Assembly: GCA_024698505.1 (NCBI GenBank) | Contig: JAILRE010000018.1 | Coordinates: forward strand, 21,534-85,533 | DNA: 64,000 nucleotides | Origin: Clostridiales bacterium | GTDB lineage: Bacteria; Bacillota; Clostridia; Christensenellales; CAG-138 | Direction: 5' to 3' | Shown: one piece after another, positions 48,870 through 60,156 of the stretch | How the letters are laid out: each line of letters opens with the position of its first letter | How positions within the stretch are numbered: position 1 is the stretch's first letter | Position numbers and translations under genes: made by a program | Notes under the pieces: model-generated | What the model saw: only the letters and a program-made list of their open reading frames with translations | What the model was told of the DNA's origin: nothing | Databases searched by the model: none

Positions 48870-49336
48870 TTCGATAAACCCTCCGACAATTCACGGTATT
48901 TTTCTCCGAAAGCGATGATTTCAACGTCGCGGGGATCGTTTCCGTTCCCGGAAATATGAATCTCCAGCCTTTCAGCGGGGAGCAGATCGGCGACGTTTTC
49001 GCTCCATTCCATGACAATAACGCTGCCGCTTGAAAGGTAATCGTCATAGCCTATCGCGTTGAGTTCGTCGGGATCCTCGATCCTATAAGCGTCGAAATGA
49101 TCGAGAGCGAGCGTTCCTCTGTGCCTTCTCACAATGGTGAAAGTCGGGCTGAGGATATCATGGATGCCGAGCGAATCGGCGATACCTTTTGTAAGGGTGG
49201 TCTTGCCCGCTCCGAGCCCGCCGAAATAAGCTATGAAAGCGCCGGGAAAAAGCCTTGAGCCTATACTCCGGCCAAGCTCGAGCATCTCCTCTTCGGAGCT
49301 GATCATCATATTATTTTTAGCGGTCGATTCCGTCAA
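48863..49336 (-). CDS. tsaE: tRNA t6A biosynthesis ATPase TsaE
   Basis: [44 protein letters not shown]. Confidence 0.95.
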   Translation of the reverse strand: MTESTAKNNMMISSEEEMLELGRSIGSRLFPGAFIAYFGGLGAGKTTLTKGIADSLGIHDILSPTFTIVRRHRGTLALDHFDAYRIEDPDELNAIGYDDYLSSGSVIVMEWSENVADLLPAERLEIHISGNGNDPRDVEIIAFGEKYRELSEGLSKC

Positions 49337-50454
49337 TTGAATGTTCCCCTCAAAAGCAGTTCGTTCCTGTAATCCAAAAGCCTGTCCTCGCGAATCGCCT
49401 GACGAATACCCTCCATAAGGCGGTAGGTGAATCGCAGATTGTGGATCGTTATAAGCTGCGCGGCAAGAATCTCGTTGGCTTTTATAAGATGCCTTATATA
49501 CGCTTTGGTAAAGTGCCTGCAGGCGTAGCAGTCGCAGCCTTCCTCAATAGGCGTGAAGTCCTCGGCATACTGCAGCTGTTTGAGGCTCTTCTTCCCATCG
49601 AAGGTCATGGCTAAGGCGTTCCTTGCGGTCCTCGTCTGCATTACGCAGTCGAACATATCTATCCCTCGCATAGACCCTTCGACGAGGCAGTCGGGGCTGC
49701 CGACGCCCATCAGATAATGCGGCTTGTTTTCGGGAAGATATGGCCTTATCGTGTCGAGCATTTCATACATTACGGGCTTGGGTTCGCCTACGGAAAGGCC
49801 GCCGATGCCGTAACCCGGGAAGTCCATAGCGGTCAGCGCTTTGGCGCTTTCTATTCGAAGATCCGCAAACATGCCGCCCTGTATAATTCCGAACAGAGCC
49901 TGATCCTGCCTGGTATGGGCGTGTTTGCATCTTTCCGCCCATCTGTGCGTCCTGTCCATCGCGGCTACGGTGTAATCGTAGGAGCAGCCTGCGGGAGCGC
50001 ATTCGTCGAAAGCCATAGCGATATCCGCGCCAAGGGCTTCCTCTATCTCCATAACCTTTTCGGGCGTGAAGAAATGGCGGCTTCCGTCGATATGGGAACG
50101 GAACTCAACGCCGTCCTCTTTTATCTTGTTCATCGCTGCAAGGCTGAAGACCTGAAAACCGCCGCTGTCCGTCAGCATGGGGCCGTGCCACTGAGAAAAC
50201 TCGTGCAGGCCTCCCGCTTTTTTGACGAGCTCGTGGCCGGGGCGAAGATACAGATGATAAGTGTTCGAAAGCACTACTCCGGCGCCTATCTCCTTAAGAT
50301 CGCGTGGAAGTATGGCCTTCACGGTCGCTTGAGTGCCGACGCACATATAGGTCGGAGTCTCTATATCACCGTGCGGCGTGTGCAGTATACCGAGCCTTGA
50401 GCCTGTCTGGGCGCAGGTCTTTATCAATTCATAGGTTACGGGAGCTTCGTTCAT
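49333..50454 (-). CDS. tgt: tRNA-guanine transglycosylase
   Basis: [24 protein letters not shown], zinc motif CDCYAC...H. Confidence 0.97.
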   Translation of the reverse strand: MNEAPVTYELIKTCAQTGSRLGILHTPHGDIETPTYMCVGTQATVKAILPRDLKEIGAGVVLSNTYHLYLRPGHELVKKAGGLHEFSQWHGPMLTDSGGFQVFSLAAMNKIKEDGVEFRSHIDGSRHFFTPEKVMEIEEALGADIAMAFDECAPAGCSYDYTVAAMDRTHRWAERCKHAHTRQDQALFGIIQGGMFADLRIESAKALTAMDFPGYGIGGLSVGEPKPVMYEMLDTIRPYLPENKPHYLMGVGSPDCLVEGSMRGIDMFDCVMQTRTARNALAMTFDGKKSLKQLQYAEDFTPIEEGCDCYACRHFTKAYIRHLIKANEILAAQLITIHNLRFTYRLMEGIRQAIREDRLLDYRNELLLRGTFN

Positions 50455-50460
50455 ATTGCC

Positions 50461-51483
50461 TCACAGAAACAGTGTGCTGTCGCCGAATGAAAAGAACCTG
50501 TACTTCTCCTCTACGGCGTGCTTATAGATCCGCATGACTTCCTCTCTGGAGCTGAATGCGCTGATCAGCATAAGCAGAGTCGATTCGGGCAGATGGAAGT
50601 TGGTGATAAGCGCGTCTACGGCTTTGAATTTGTAACCGGGGGTAATGAAGATATCCGTCCAGCCGCTTCCGGGATGAACGACGCCGTTATCATCGGCAGA
50701 GCTTTCGAGCGTGCGGCAGCCCGTCGTGCCGACGGAGATTATCCTTCCGCCGTTCGCGCGCGCCTTGTTAATAATATCGGCAGCCTCGGGAGTTACGCTG
50801 TAATACTCGGAATGCATATGATGATCTTCAACGTTCTCCGCAGAAACTGGGCGGAAAGTTCCGAGCCCAACGTGAAGGAGCACGTCGGCGATCAGCACGC
50901 CCTTCTCCCTTATCCTGTCGAGAAGCTCCGGGGTAAAATGCAGTCCCGCCGTCGGCGCAGCGGCGGAGCCGTTGTCCCTTGCGTAGACGGTCTGATACCT
51001 GTTTTTATCCTCGAGCTTCTTCGTGATATAAGGAGGAAGCGGCATCTCCCCCGCCCTGTCGAGGACTTCCTCGAAAATGCCGTCGTAATTAAGCCGAACT
51101 ATGCGGTTTCCGTCCTCGAGCGCTTCGAGCACGGTAACTGACAGCTCGTCGTTCACGACGAAAGACCTGCCGGGTCTTGCTCTCCTTCCGGGCTTGACGA
51201 GGCATTCCCAATCGGTCTCGTTGATGCGGCGCAAAAGAAGGAACTCCATCGCTCCGCCCGTGCCTTCACGAGTCGCGTAGAGCCTCGCGGGAATGACCCT
51301 TGTAACGTTTCTGACGAGCACGTCTCCGGGTTCGAGATATTCGATTACGTCGTGAAAGACGCGGTCCTCTATCGTTTTCGTCTTTCTGTTATAGACGAGC
51401 AGCCTCGACATATCGCGCTGTTCCGCGGGAGATTGAGCTATAAGCTCCTGAGGCAGATCGTAGTAAAAATCGGAAGTCTTCAA
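50461..51483 (-). CDS. queA: S-adenosylmethionine:tRNA ribosyltransferase-isomerase
   Basis: [55 protein letters not shown]. Confidence 0.97.
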   Translation of the reverse strand: MKTSDFYYDLPQELIAQSPAEQRDMSRLLVYNRKTKTIEDRVFHDVIEYLEPGDVLVRNVTRVIPARLYATREGTGGAMEFLLLRRINETDWECLVKPGRRARPGRSFVVNDELSVTVLEALEDGNRIVRLNYDGIFEEVLDRAGEMPLPPYITKKLEDKNRYQTVYARDNGSAAAPTAGLHFTPELLDRIREKGVLIADVLLHVGLGTFRPVSAENVEDHHMHSEYYSVTPEAADIINKARANGGRIISVGTTGCRTLESSADDNGVVHPGSGWTDIFITPGYKFKAVDALITNFHLPESTLLMLISAFSSREEVMRIYKHAVEEKYRFFSFGDSTLFL

Positions 51484-51495
51484 TGCTTTTATCCT

Positions 51496-52806
51496 TTATT
51501 CGATGATATCGTAGATAAGCGGGAGCTGTTCGGGTTCGCTGTCGGTGATAACAACGGCCTTGGAAATGAGCTCCATTGCTTCATCGAGCTTATCCTCGTT
51601 ATTGACGTAAAGATATGCGTACGGGTCGTTTTCGCCGACGCGATCGCCGTAACGCTTGTTCATCAGTATTCCCACGGCGGGATCGACCGGATCGCCCTTC
51701 TTCAGCCTGCCGGCTCCGAGCAGACAAGCCGCAAGGCCGAGATCCTTGGCGTCTATTTCGCCTATATAACCCGCCTTCTCGGGATAAACGGGGATTATCC
51801 TGGAAGCCCCGATCAGAAGCTCGGGATGATCGACGAATCTTGCGTCTCCGCCCATTTCAATGAGCATAGTGCGAAGTTTCTCAAATCCCCTGCCGGAAAC
51901 GAGCGCTTCGTGAAGCATGGCTCTTGCCTGCTGCTTGTTTTCGGCAAGGCCGGAAATCATGAGCATCTGAGAGCCGAGCTCGAGGCAGACTTCGACGAGG
52001 GGATCGCTCTCGGGCACCTTGCCTTTAAGAACGTCTATCGCTTCCTTCATTTCAAGTCCGTTGCCGATAGCCATGCCGAGCGGACGATTCATATCGGTTA
52101 TGACGGCGACAGTCCTTCGCCCGAGGCTTTCGCCGATGCGCACCATCTGTTCGGCAAGCCGCTTCGATTCGTCGAGAGTGTTCATGAAAGCGCCGTTGCC
52201 CGTCTTTACGTCGAGAACTATTGCGTCAGCTCCCGATGCGAGCTTCTTGCTCATTATGCTTGACGCGATGAGCGGTATGCTTTTGACTGTGGCGGTAACG
52301 TCCCTCAGGGCGTACATCTTCTTATCCGCAGGATCGAGATCGGCCGATTGACCGATGACCGCTATCCCGTTGCTTCTGACAATCTGCTTGAACCTTTCAA
52401 GGGGCTGTTCGACGCACACGCCCGGTACTGACTCCAGCTTGTCGAGAGTGCCTCCGGAATGCGCGAGCCCCCTGCCGCTCATCTTGGCTACGGTCCCTCC
52501 GCACGCGGCGACGAGCGGGCCCACGACGAGAGTCGTCGTGTCGCCGACGCCGCCGGTCGAGTGTTTATCCACCTTGACTCCCGGCAGATCGGAAAGATCC
52601 ACGGTATCGCCCGAGTGCATCATGGCGAGTGTGAGATCGGCGGTTTCACGATCCGTCATTCCGTTAATGCAGACGGCCATCATCCAGGCGGACATCTGGC
52701 AATCCTCGACTTCCTTATTGACGAGACCGTTTATAAGGAAGCGGATCTCCTCTTCCGTCATCTCTTCGCCGTATCTCTTCTTTTCGATCAATTCTGTGAC
52801 GATCAT
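51496..52806 (-). CDS. Pyrimidine-nucleoside phosphorylase
   Basis: KVDKHSTGGVGDTTTLVVGPLVAACGGTVAKMSGRGLAHSGGTLDKLES. Confidence 0.95.
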   Translation of the reverse strand: MIVTELIEKKRYGEEMTEEEIRFLINGLVNKEVEDCQMSAWMMAVCINGMTDRETADLTLAMMHSGDTVDLSDLPGVKVDKHSTGGVGDTTTLVVGPLVAACGGTVAKMSGRGLAHSGGTLDKLESVPGVCVEQPLERFKQIVRSNGIAVIGQSADLDPADKKMYALRDVTATVKSIPLIASSIMSKKLASGADAIVLDVKTGNGAFMNTLDESKRLAEQMVRIGESLGRRTVAVITDMNRPLGMAIGNGLEMKEAIDVLKGKVPESDPLVEVCLELGSQMLMISGLAENKQQARAMLHEALVSGRGFEKLRTMLIEMGGDARFVDHPELLIGASRIIPVYPEKAGYIGEIDAKDLGLAACLLGAGRLKKGDPVDPAVGILMNKRYGDRVGENDPYAYLYVNNEDKLDEAMELISKAVVITDSEPEQLPLIYDIIE

Positions 52807-53066
52807 ATTCGATACGCGCGGGGATCGCGCTCTCTCCTTTTCATAGATTTACACTTTATTGTACCATGGATCGGACGTTTTGTGAACACATTTTTAGATA
52901 AAACTCAACAATAACGAACCAAGCTGCTACATATATTGTTTGAAATGGGGATTTTAATGATTTACAAAAGCGATTTCGTATGGTAAAATGATATAATATG
53001 GGGAATCTGTGAGGATGCCTCATAATCAGTTAACAAAAGGGCAAACGCCCGATTACGGAGGAATAT

Positions 53067-54377
53067 ATGTCTGAAATCACCACCATCGAAAACGGCAAGG
53101 TCAAGCTGACCTTCAAGCTCTCTGCAGAGGATTACACCAAAGCGCTCAACGCCGCCTATCACCGCATAGGCGCAAGGTATGCCATGCCCGGCTTCCGCAA
53201 CGGCAAGGCCCCCCGCAGGATGATCGAGAAGCAGTACGGCGACGCCGCTTTCTGGGATAAGGAACTCGATATGGCCGTTGAGAAGGCCTGCGCGGACGCG
53301 GTCGCCGAGCACAAGCTCCTCCCCGCCCTCGCTCCCGAGTACAGCATCATCAGCTATTCCGAGACCGAAGGCTGCGAGATCGAGGCCACTCTCGTGCTCG
53401 AGCCCACCGTCGAGCTCGGTCAGTACAAGGGTATAGAAGTACCCATGCAGGAGTATAATGTAACCGATGAAATGGTAGAAAAGGAGCTTGACAAGCGCCG
53501 CCATGAGCAGGCCCGTCAGGTTTCCGTCGAGGATCGTCCTCTTGAGCTCGGCGACACCGCCGTGTTCGATTTCGTCGGCTTTGTAGACGGCGAGCAGTTC
53601 GAGGGCGGCACCGCCGAGAAGTACAGCATGGTCATCGGCTCCCATCAGTTCATCCCCGGTTTCGAGGAGCAGATGGTCGGCATGAAGATCGGCGAAGAGC
53701 GCGACGTCAACGTCACCTTCCCCGAGAACTACCAGGCGGAGCATCTTAAGGGCAAGCCCGCCGTCTTCAAGGTAAAGCTCCATGAGCTCTCCTATGAGGA
53801 GCTTCCCGAGCTGAACGACGAGTTCGCCGCCGAGACCAGCGAGTTCGAGACGCTTGACGAGCTCAAGGCAGACGTTCGCCGCGAGCTTGGCGTCCAGATG
53901 GAGAAGGATCGTCAGATCGCTTTCGAGTCCGCCGCCATCCAGCAGGTGATCGACAACGCAAAGGTCGTCGTACACCCCGATCTTATCGCCGCTGAGGCAC
54001 ATGCCGAGCTCCACAACATGGAGCATCAGCTCTCCGAGATGGGCCTCAAGCTTGAGGATTACGCCAACTACATGGGCACTACCGTTGAGGAGATGCACGA
54101 CCGTTATCATCACATCGCCGAGGATCAGATCAAGGCCCGCACCGTCATCCAGGCCGTTATAGACGCCGAGAAGATCGAGCCCGCCGACGCCGATTACGAG
54201 GCTGCGGTCAACGCTTACGCCGAGCGCTCTCAGGGCTGGACTCCCGAGAAGGTCGCCGAGGAGCTCCTTCCCGAGAACCGTATGAAGTACGCTCAGTCCG
54301 CTCTCTATGAAGCCGTCATCCGCTTCATCAAGGAGAACGCCGTTATTACCAAGAAAGAGGAGAAGGTCGAAGAATGA
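53067..54377 (+). CDS. tig: Trigger factor
   Basis: [22 protein letters not shown]-like [21 protein letters not shown]-terminal helical domain; followed by clpP-clpX. Confidence 0.96.
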   Translation: MSEITTIENGKVKLTFKLSAEDYTKALNAAYHRIGARYAMPGFRNGKAPRRMIEKQYGDAAFWDKELDMAVEKACADAVAEHKLLPALAPEYSIISYSETEGCEIEATLVLEPTVELGQYKGIEVPMQEYNVTDEMVEKELDKRRHEQARQVSVEDRPLELGDTAVFDFVGFVDGEQFEGGTAEKYSMVIGSHQFIPGFEEQMVGMKIGEERDVNVTFPENYQAEHLKGKPAVFKVKLHELSYEELPELNDEFAAETSEFETLDELKADVRRELGVQMEKDRQIAFESAAIQQVIDNAKVVVHPDLIAAEAHAELHNMEHQLSEMGLKLEDYANYMGTTVEEMHDRYHHIAEDQIKARTVIQAVIDAEKIEPADADYEAAVNAYAERSQGWTPEKVAEELLPENRMKYAQSALYEAVIRFIKENAVITKKEEKVEE

Positions 54378-54958
54378 GTTTAGTACCCATTGTTGTAGAG
54401 CAGACGAATAAGGGCGAACGCTCTTATGACATCTACTCCCGTTTGCTGAAGGACCGTATTCTGTTTTTGGGTTCGGAGCTTACGGATGAAGAGGCGAACC
54501 TTATCATCGCTCAGCTTCTTTTCCTTGAGGCGGACGATCCCGATAAGGACATCTTCCTGTACATCAACAGCCCCGGCGGTTCCGTTTCCGCTGGTCTTGC
54601 GATCTATGATACCATCCGCTACCTTAAATGCGAGGTCAGCACCATCTGCGTCGGTCTTGCCGCCAGCATGGGCGCTTTCCTCCTTGCAGCCGGCGCAAAC
54701 GGCAAGCGCAAGGCGCTTCCCAACAGCGAGATCATGATCCATCAGCCCTCCGGCGGCGCATACGGACAGGCCAGCGACGTCAAGATCCACGCGGATCATA
54801 TCATCAAGACCCGCAGGAAGCTCAACGAGATACTTGCCGAAAGGACCGGCCAGCCTCTCTCCGTTATCGAGGAGGCCACCGAGCGCGATAATTTCCTCTC
54901 CGCCGAGGAAGCGCTCAAGTTCGGTCTTATCGACGAGATCGTAGCTCCCCGCCGTTAA
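54374..54958 (+). CDS. clpP: ATP-dependent Clp protease proteolytic subunit
   Basis: [57 protein letters not shown]. Confidence 0.98.
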   Translation: MSLVPIVVEQTNKGERSYDIYSRLLKDRILFLGSELTDEEANLIIAQLLFLEADDPDKDIFLYINSPGGSVSAGLAIYDTIRYLKCEVSTICVGLAASMGAFLLAAGANGKRKALPNSEIMIHQPSGGAYGQASDVKIHADHIIKTRRKLNEILAERTGQPLSVIEEATERDNFLSAEEALKFGLIDEIVAPRR

Positions 54959-54983
54959 TAATTCTATTCGATTGGAGTAACAA

Positions 54984-56243
54984 ATGGCAAAACACGACGA
55001 CAACTCCACAGTAAAATGCTCCTTCTGCGGAAAGACGCAGGACATGGTCAAGCGCATTCTGGCCGGTCCCGGCGTCTATATCTGCAGCGACTGCGTTGAA
55101 CTCTGTCAGGAGATCATCGACAACGACGACGCCGTAGAGTCCGCCGAGACGACCGAGCTGCCAAAGCCCGTCGATATCGTCAAAGTGCTTGACGATTACG
55201 TTATCGGTCAGGAACACGCCAAGAAGGCGCTCGCCGTTGCTGTTTACAATCATTATAAGCGCATCATGTCCGAACCCAAGGCCGACGACGTTGAGCTTTC
55301 CAAGAGCAACATCGTTATGCTCGGGCCGACCGGATGCGGCAAGACCCTCCTTGCGGAGACTCTCGCAAGGATTCTTAAAGTTCCCTTCGCCGTTGCGGAC
55401 GCGACCTCCCTTACGGAGGCCGGCTACGTTGGCGAGGACGTTGAGAACATTCTTCTGAAGCTCCTGCAGGCCGCCGATTACGACGTTGAGCGCGCGCAGA
55501 AGGGCATCATATATATCGACGAGATCGACAAGATCGCCAGGAAATCCGAGAACCCCTCCATCACCCGCGACGTATCGGGCGAGGGCGTTCAGCAGGCTCT
55601 CCTTAAAATTCTCGAAGGCACCGTTGCAAGCGTTCCTCCCCAGGGCGGCAGGAAGCATCCGCATCAGGAGTTCATCCAGTTCGACACCACGAACGTGCTA
55701 TTTATCTGCGGCGGCGCTTTTGCCGGGGTTGAGGAGATAATTAAGAAGCGCATCGGCAAGAAGTCGATGGGCTTTGGCGCGGACGTTGTTTCGAACGTCG
55801 ATATGGATATAGGCGAGATACTCAAGCATATCCTCCCCGAGGATCTGCTCAAGTTCGGTCTTATTCCCGAGTTCATAGGCCGCGTTCCCATAATCGTCAC
55901 GCTTGAACAGCTTGACGAGGAGGCCATGCTCAGGATCCTCACCGAGCCGAAGAACGCTCTTTCAAGGCAGTATCAGCGCCTCTTCGAGATGGACGGCGTC
56001 AAGCTCGAGATCGAGCGCGAAGCTCTGCTTGAGGTTGCGAAGATCTCCATCGCCAGGAACACCGGCGCAAGGGGCCTCCGCGCTATCCTTGAGGACATCA
56101 TGCTTCCCGTAATGTATGAGCTTCCCTCCCGCACCGACGTCGAGAAGGTGATCATAACCAAAGCCGCCATATTGAAGGAAGCCGAACCCGAATACGTTCT
56201 CAAGAACGAAACGCTTCCCGAAACCGGCACTTCCGCTCACTAA
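54984..56243 (+). CDS. clpX: ATP-dependent Clp protease ATP-binding subunit ClpX
   Basis: Zinc finger [13 protein letters not shown]...[26 protein letters not shown]. Confidence 0.98.
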   Translation: MAKHDDNSTVKCSFCGKTQDMVKRILAGPGVYICSDCVELCQEIIDNDDAVESAETTELPKPVDIVKVLDDYVIGQEHAKKALAVAVYNHYKRIMSEPKADDVELSKSNIVMLGPTGCGKTLLAETLARILKVPFAVADATSLTEAGYVGEDVENILLKLLQAADYDVERAQKGIIYIDEIDKIARKSENPSITRDVSGEGVQQALLKILEGTVASVPPQGGRKHPHQEFIQFDTTNVLFICGGAFAGVEEIIKKRIGKKSMGFGADVVSNVDMDIGEILKHILPEDLLKFGLIPEFIGRVPIIVTLEQLDEEAMLRILTEPKNALSRQYQRLFEMDGVKLEIEREALLEVAKISIARNTGARGLRAILEDIMLPVMYELPSRTDVEKVIITKAAILKEAEPEYVLKNETLPETGTSAH

Positions 56244-56252
56244 GGAGATATT

Positions 56253-57005
56253 ATGAAGATCATCAGAGCAGCTTTCAACGATGAAGAGTTTTACGGCATT
56301 CTTGAAGGAGAAACCGTAAAAAGGCTCATCCACGCCCCCTATGATTCCATCGAGGAGGACGGCAGGGTCTATTCCACCGCCGAAGTGCGTTTCCTCGCCC
56401 CCGCTGAGCCCTCAAAGATAGTCGCCATAGGCAAGAACTACAGGGCTCACGCAGACGAGATGGGCGAAGGTCAGCCCGAAGAGCCGCTGCTTTTCCTCAA
56501 GCCCAGCACGAGCATAGTCGGCAACGGTGATGACGTTGTCTATCCCGAGATCAGCCACAGGCTCGATTATGAAGGAGAGCTCGGCGTGGTTATCGGCAAA
56601 AAGTGCCATGCCGTTCAGCCCGGTCATTCGTCCGAGGTCATATTCGGCTACACCTGCCTCAACGATATCACCGCGAGGGACATCCAGAAGGCCGTTTCTC
56701 AGTGGACGAGGGGCAAGGGCTTCGATACGTTCTGCCCCATCGGCCCGCATATCGAGACCGAAATCGATCCTACTCACGCCCCCATTGAGACGAGGGTGAA
56801 CGGCGTTGTTCGTCAGCATTCCACTATCGACTGCATGACGCATAATATCGATAAGCTTGTCTGCTATATCACCGAGTGCATGACGCTCCTTCCCGGCGAC
56901 GTTATCGCCACCGGCACCCCCGAGGGTATCGGCAGCATGCAGCGCGGCGATATCGTCGAAGTCGAGATCGGCGGAATCGGCGTGCTTAAAAACAGGATCG
57001 TCTGA
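56253..57005 (+). CDS. Fumarylacetoacetate hydrolase family protein
   Basis: AIGKNYRAHADEMG, DYEGELGVVIGKKC, GYTCLNDITARDIQ, PGDVIATGTPEGIG. Confidence 0.93.
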   Translation: MKIIRAAFNDEEFYGILEGETVKRLIHAPYDSIEEDGRVYSTAEVRFLAPAEPSKIVAIGKNYRAHADEMGEGQPEEPLLFLKPSTSIVGNGDDVVYPEISHRLDYEGELGVVIGKKCHAVQPGHSSEVIFGYTCLNDITARDIQKAVSQWTRGKGFDTFCPIGPHIETEIDPTHAPIETRVNGVVRQHSTIDCMTHNIDKLVCYITECMTLLPGDVIATGTPEGIGSMQRGDIVEVEIGGIGVLKNRIV

Positions 57006-58720
57006 TGGACGGGCTTTCCTTATCGGCAGTCGCGTATGAGCTTCGCTCGCTTATCGGCGGCCGCATAGAAAAAGTCCAGCAGCCCGAAAAGGACGAGCTC
57101 ATTTTGGCTATTCACACAGCAGACGGAAACACCCGCCTGCTTCTTTCTGCTTCCCCGGAAAACGGAAGGGTCTGTCTTACGGACGAAAAGAAGCTGTCTC
57201 CTGTTGAGGCGCCCGCCTTTTTGATGCTGATGAGGAAGTATCTGACGGGCGGCCGAATTAAATCGGTCGATCAGCCGAATATGGACAGGATAATAGAATT
57301 CTCTATAGAGACCTATTCCGAGCTGCACGACGCCGTAACCGTCAAACTCGTTTGCGAGATAATGGGCAGACATTCCAATATCATACTGACGGACGCAGAC
57401 GGCGTGATAATGGACGCCATAAGACGCGTAAGCCCTTCCCTGTCTTCCGCAAGGCTGATACTTCCCAAGGTGATATACGAGTATCCTCCATCCAAGAAAA
57501 AGGAGGATCCGAGACTTGCCTCGCCTTTGGATTTTGCCAGCGTTATAAAAGACGCCGTCAAAACAGAAAGCGCTCTTTCGGATAAATACTACGGTCTCTC
57601 CCCCGCCGTCGCAAAAAAGCTCGTATTCTCACTTGGATATCCGGAATGCGGAGCGGAGGTTTTATCCGAGAGGCTCGCCGGTTTCTATTCGGATTTTTCA
57701 AAGGGACGCTTCAAGCCCTGCGTTGTAAAAGCAAACGGGAGCACGGTTTCCTTATTGCCCTTTATTCCGAACGACGGATCCGAGATCAAGAGGTTCGGAA
57801 CCATGTCGGAAGCCGTCTGCGATTATTACAGCAGCCGCGCTTATGAGGAAAGCCTCAAGCGCCGTACAGCCGTGTTTGACAGAGCCATTACAAATGCCAA
57901 ACAGAAGCTCGAAAAGAAGCTCTCTATCTATTCCGAAGCGATAACGAGCGAGGAGGAAAACGAGAAGTATCGCCTGTACGGCGAATTGCTGACCGCAAAC
58001 CTTTACCGAATTCCGCAAAGGATCGACCAAGCCGTCGTGACGGATTATTATTCCGATCCGCCTGTCGACATCGTTATTCCGCTCGATCCCCTTCTCTCGG
58101 CTTCCGATAACGCTCAGAGGTATTATACCAAGTACCGTAAGGGAAAGACCGCACGGGATCACGCTGTAAAAATGCGTGAAGAGGCCGTGAGCGAGCTTTC
58201 GTACCTGGAGGATCTTTCGTATTCGCTCTCATGCTGCGATGGCGAGTCGGATCTTAACGAGATCAGACAGGAGCTGCTTGCCGCGGGGCTGCTCTCCGAT
58301 GAGTCGAAGAAGAGCAGACGCTCGGCAGGTCAGGCAAAAGTGCCTCCCTCCAAGCCATATTCCTTCGTCTCTCGCGACGGGCTGACAATACTCGTCGGCA
58401 AGAACAACAAGCAGAACGACAGGCTTACGCTGAATATTGCCGCCCCCGAAGACGTATGGCTGCACGTTAAGGACAGTCACGGTTCCCACGTAATCATCAA
58501 GCGATCGAGCCCGATCCCCGATACGACGCTGTATGATGCCGCCATGCTTGCCGCATATTATTCGAAGGCAAGAGGGTCGGCTAACGTTCCCGTCGATTAC
58601 ACTCAGATAAAATACGTTAAAAAGCCTTCGGGAGCTAAGCCCGGCATGGTGATTTACACGCATCAGCATACCGCGTACGTCACGCCCGATATCGAATACG
58701 TAAAAAGCCTGATGAAATAA
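57005..58720 (+). CDS. rqcH: NFACT-family protein (RqcH/FbpA-like ribosome quality control factor)
   Basis: LSAVAYELRSLIGGRIEKVQQPEKDELIL, C-terminal DUF814 region DVWLHVKDSHGSHVIIK...SKARGSANVPVDYTQIKYVKKPSGAKPGMVIYTHQHTAYVTP. Confidence 0.93.
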   Translation: MDGLSLSAVAYELRSLIGGRIEKVQQPEKDELILAIHTADGNTRLLLSASPENGRVCLTDEKKLSPVEAPAFLMLMRKYLTGGRIKSVDQPNMDRIIEFSIETYSELHDAVTVKLVCEIMGRHSNIILTDADGVIMDAIRRVSPSLSSARLILPKVIYEYPPSKKKEDPRLASPLDFASVIKDAVKTESALSDKYYGLSPAVAKKLVFSLGYPECGAEVLSERLAGFYSDFSKGRFKPCVVKANGSTVSLLPFIPNDGSEIKRFGTMSEAVCDYYSSRAYEESLKRRTAVFDRAITNAKQKLEKKLSIYSEAITSEEENEKYRLYGELLTANLYRIPQRIDQAVVTDYYSDPPVDIVIPLDPLLSASDNAQRYYTKYRKGKTARDHAVKMREEAVSELSYLEDLSYSLSCCDGESDLNEIRQELLAAGLLSDESKKSRRSAGQAKVPPSKPYSFVSRDGLTILVGKNNKQNDRLTLNIAAPEDVWLHVKDSHGSHVIIKRSSPIPDTTLYDAAMLAAYYSKARGSANVPVDYTQIKYVKKPSGAKPGMVIYTHQHTAYVTPDIEYVKSLMK

Positions 58721-58721
58721 A

Positions 58722-58747
58722 AGGATCCGCATCCGCGGATCTTTTTT
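58722..58747. terminator. Rho-independent terminator
   Basis: GGATCCGC-atc-CGCGGATC then TTTTTT between convergent genes. Confidence 0.75.
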
Positions 58748-59663
58748 ATAGCAATAGCATTTTCAGTTCGTCGTAGTGATCGCCGTAAAGCGCCCGGTTT
58801 ATTCCATCCGCGACAATGCCGGACATATCCTCGACTATCCTGTCTATATCCTTCGGGGTGACTATCAAGCCGTCCATCTTTTCGTTGATCACCTTATCCG
58901 CAAGCGCGTTCACAGAATCCTTATCCTCGATACTTCCCGTTTCACCCGCAATCAGCGAGATCGCGTCCTGCGTTATAGTCGATGCGTAAACGACGAGAGG
59001 CACGCCTATCGCAAGCACGGGAACGCCTATTGTCTCTTCATTCAATCCCGATCTTATGTTGCCGACGCCCGACCCCGGGTCAATGCCGGCGTCGGATAAC
59101 TGGATCGTCGTACTTATCCTCGCCGCTCTTCTTGACGCAAGCGAATCGATCGCAATTATCAGATCCGGCTTCAGCTTTTCAGCCAATCCTTTAATGAGCT
59201 CAAGCGTTTCGACGCCCGTCGTCCCGAGCACGCCTGGAACTACCGATGCTGTTGAATACATTGGATAATCGAGAGCGTCGGGAAGGTATTGCTTTATATG
59301 CCTTGTTATAAATACTTTTTCGGCAACACGGGGGCCCAATGCGTCGGGAGTGACGTTTCTGTTCCCAAGCCCCGCGATCATTATTTCTGAATCCGTATCC
59401 ATTCCTTTCAGATAGCCGGATATTTCGGAAGCAAGATTCTTCGAAACCCTTTCAAAAAGATCGAGCGGCCTTTCCGTCAGTCTTCTTGCGTCGATCGTGA
59501 CGTACTTCCCCATCCTCTTGCCTATTCTTTTTGCCGCAGATTCGGTCAGTATCTTAATTCTCGTGATCTCGATATCGCCTAAGGATTCATTCTCATCAGA
59601 GACGCCCTCGTTTTCTGCGTCAAGCTCCCTTGCTTCAAGCGCAAGATCCGTATAAATGCTCAT
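58746..59663 (-). CDS. gpr: GPR endopeptidase (germination protease)
   Basis: IMIAGLGNRNVTPDALGPRVAEKVFITRHIK, IAIDSLASRRAARISTTIQLSDAGIDPGSGVGN. Confidence 0.96.
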   Translation of the reverse strand: MSIYTDLALEARELDAENEGVSDENESLGDIEITRIKILTESAAKRIGKRMGKYVTIDARRLTERPLDLFERVSKNLASEISGYLKGMDTDSEIMIAGLGNRNVTPDALGPRVAEKVFITRHIKQYLPDALDYPMYSTASVVPGVLGTTGVETLELIKGLAEKLKPDLIIAIDSLASRRAARISTTIQLSDAGIDPGSGVGNIRSGLNEETIGVPVLAIGVPLVVYASTITQDAISLIAGETGSIEDKDSVNALADKVINEKMDGLIVTPKDIDRIVEDMSGIVADGINRALYGDHYDELKMLLL

Positions 59664-59756
59664 CCGATCCTCCTGTTATTTTAGAGTCTTCGGATAGTAT
59701 CTCACGAAAGCCGAACAATATATCCGATTTTTAAGCTATATATTGAAAAAAAACAC

Positions 59757-59785
59757 TTGCAATCGCTTTTTCGCAGTGGTATAAT
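59757..59785 (+). promoter_or_regulatory. Sigma-A promoter of rpsT
   Basis: TTGCAA (59757-59762), 17 bp, TATAAT (59780-59785). Confidence 0.75.
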
Positions 59786-59821
59786 AGTTCTGTTCGAGAT
59801 TTGTATAGGAGGTGAACCGAT

Positions 59822-60082
59822 TTGGCAAACATTAAGTCAGCTATCAAGCGTGTTAAGATCACCGAGAAGCAGAATCTGCGCAACCGCGTCGTTACTTCTC
59901 AGCTCAAGACCGCTGTTAAAAAGTTCGACAAGGCGTTGGAGTCTGACGATGAGGCTCTCGTTAACGAGACTTATACCAATGCAGTCAGCATGGCGGACAA
60001 GGCTGCCGCTAAGGGCGTTATCCATAAGAACGTCGCCAATCGTAAAAAGGCTCAGCTTGCCAAGAAGCTTGCTGCCAAATAA
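59822..60082 (+). CDS. rpsT: 30S ribosomal protein S20, TTG start codon
   Basis: MANIKSAIKRVKITEKQNLRNRVVTSQLKTAVKKF; AGGAGGTGAACCGATTTG gives RBS plus TTG start. Confidence 0.96.
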   Translation: MANIKSAIKRVKITEKQNLRNRVVTSQLKTAVKKFDKALESDDEALVNETYTNAVSMADKAAAKGVIHKNVANRKKAQLAKKLAAK

Positions 60083-60112
60083 GGTTTATCGTTTTTGATT
60101 TACCCACTGAAT

Positions 60113-60144
60113 AAAAAAGACCGATGCTTTCGTATCGGTCTTTT
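60113..60144. terminator. Rho-independent terminator between rpsT and holA
   Basis: AAAAGACCGAT-gctttcgt-ATCGGTCTTTT. Confidence 0.85.
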
Positions 60145-60156
60145 AGTGTTGTTATT

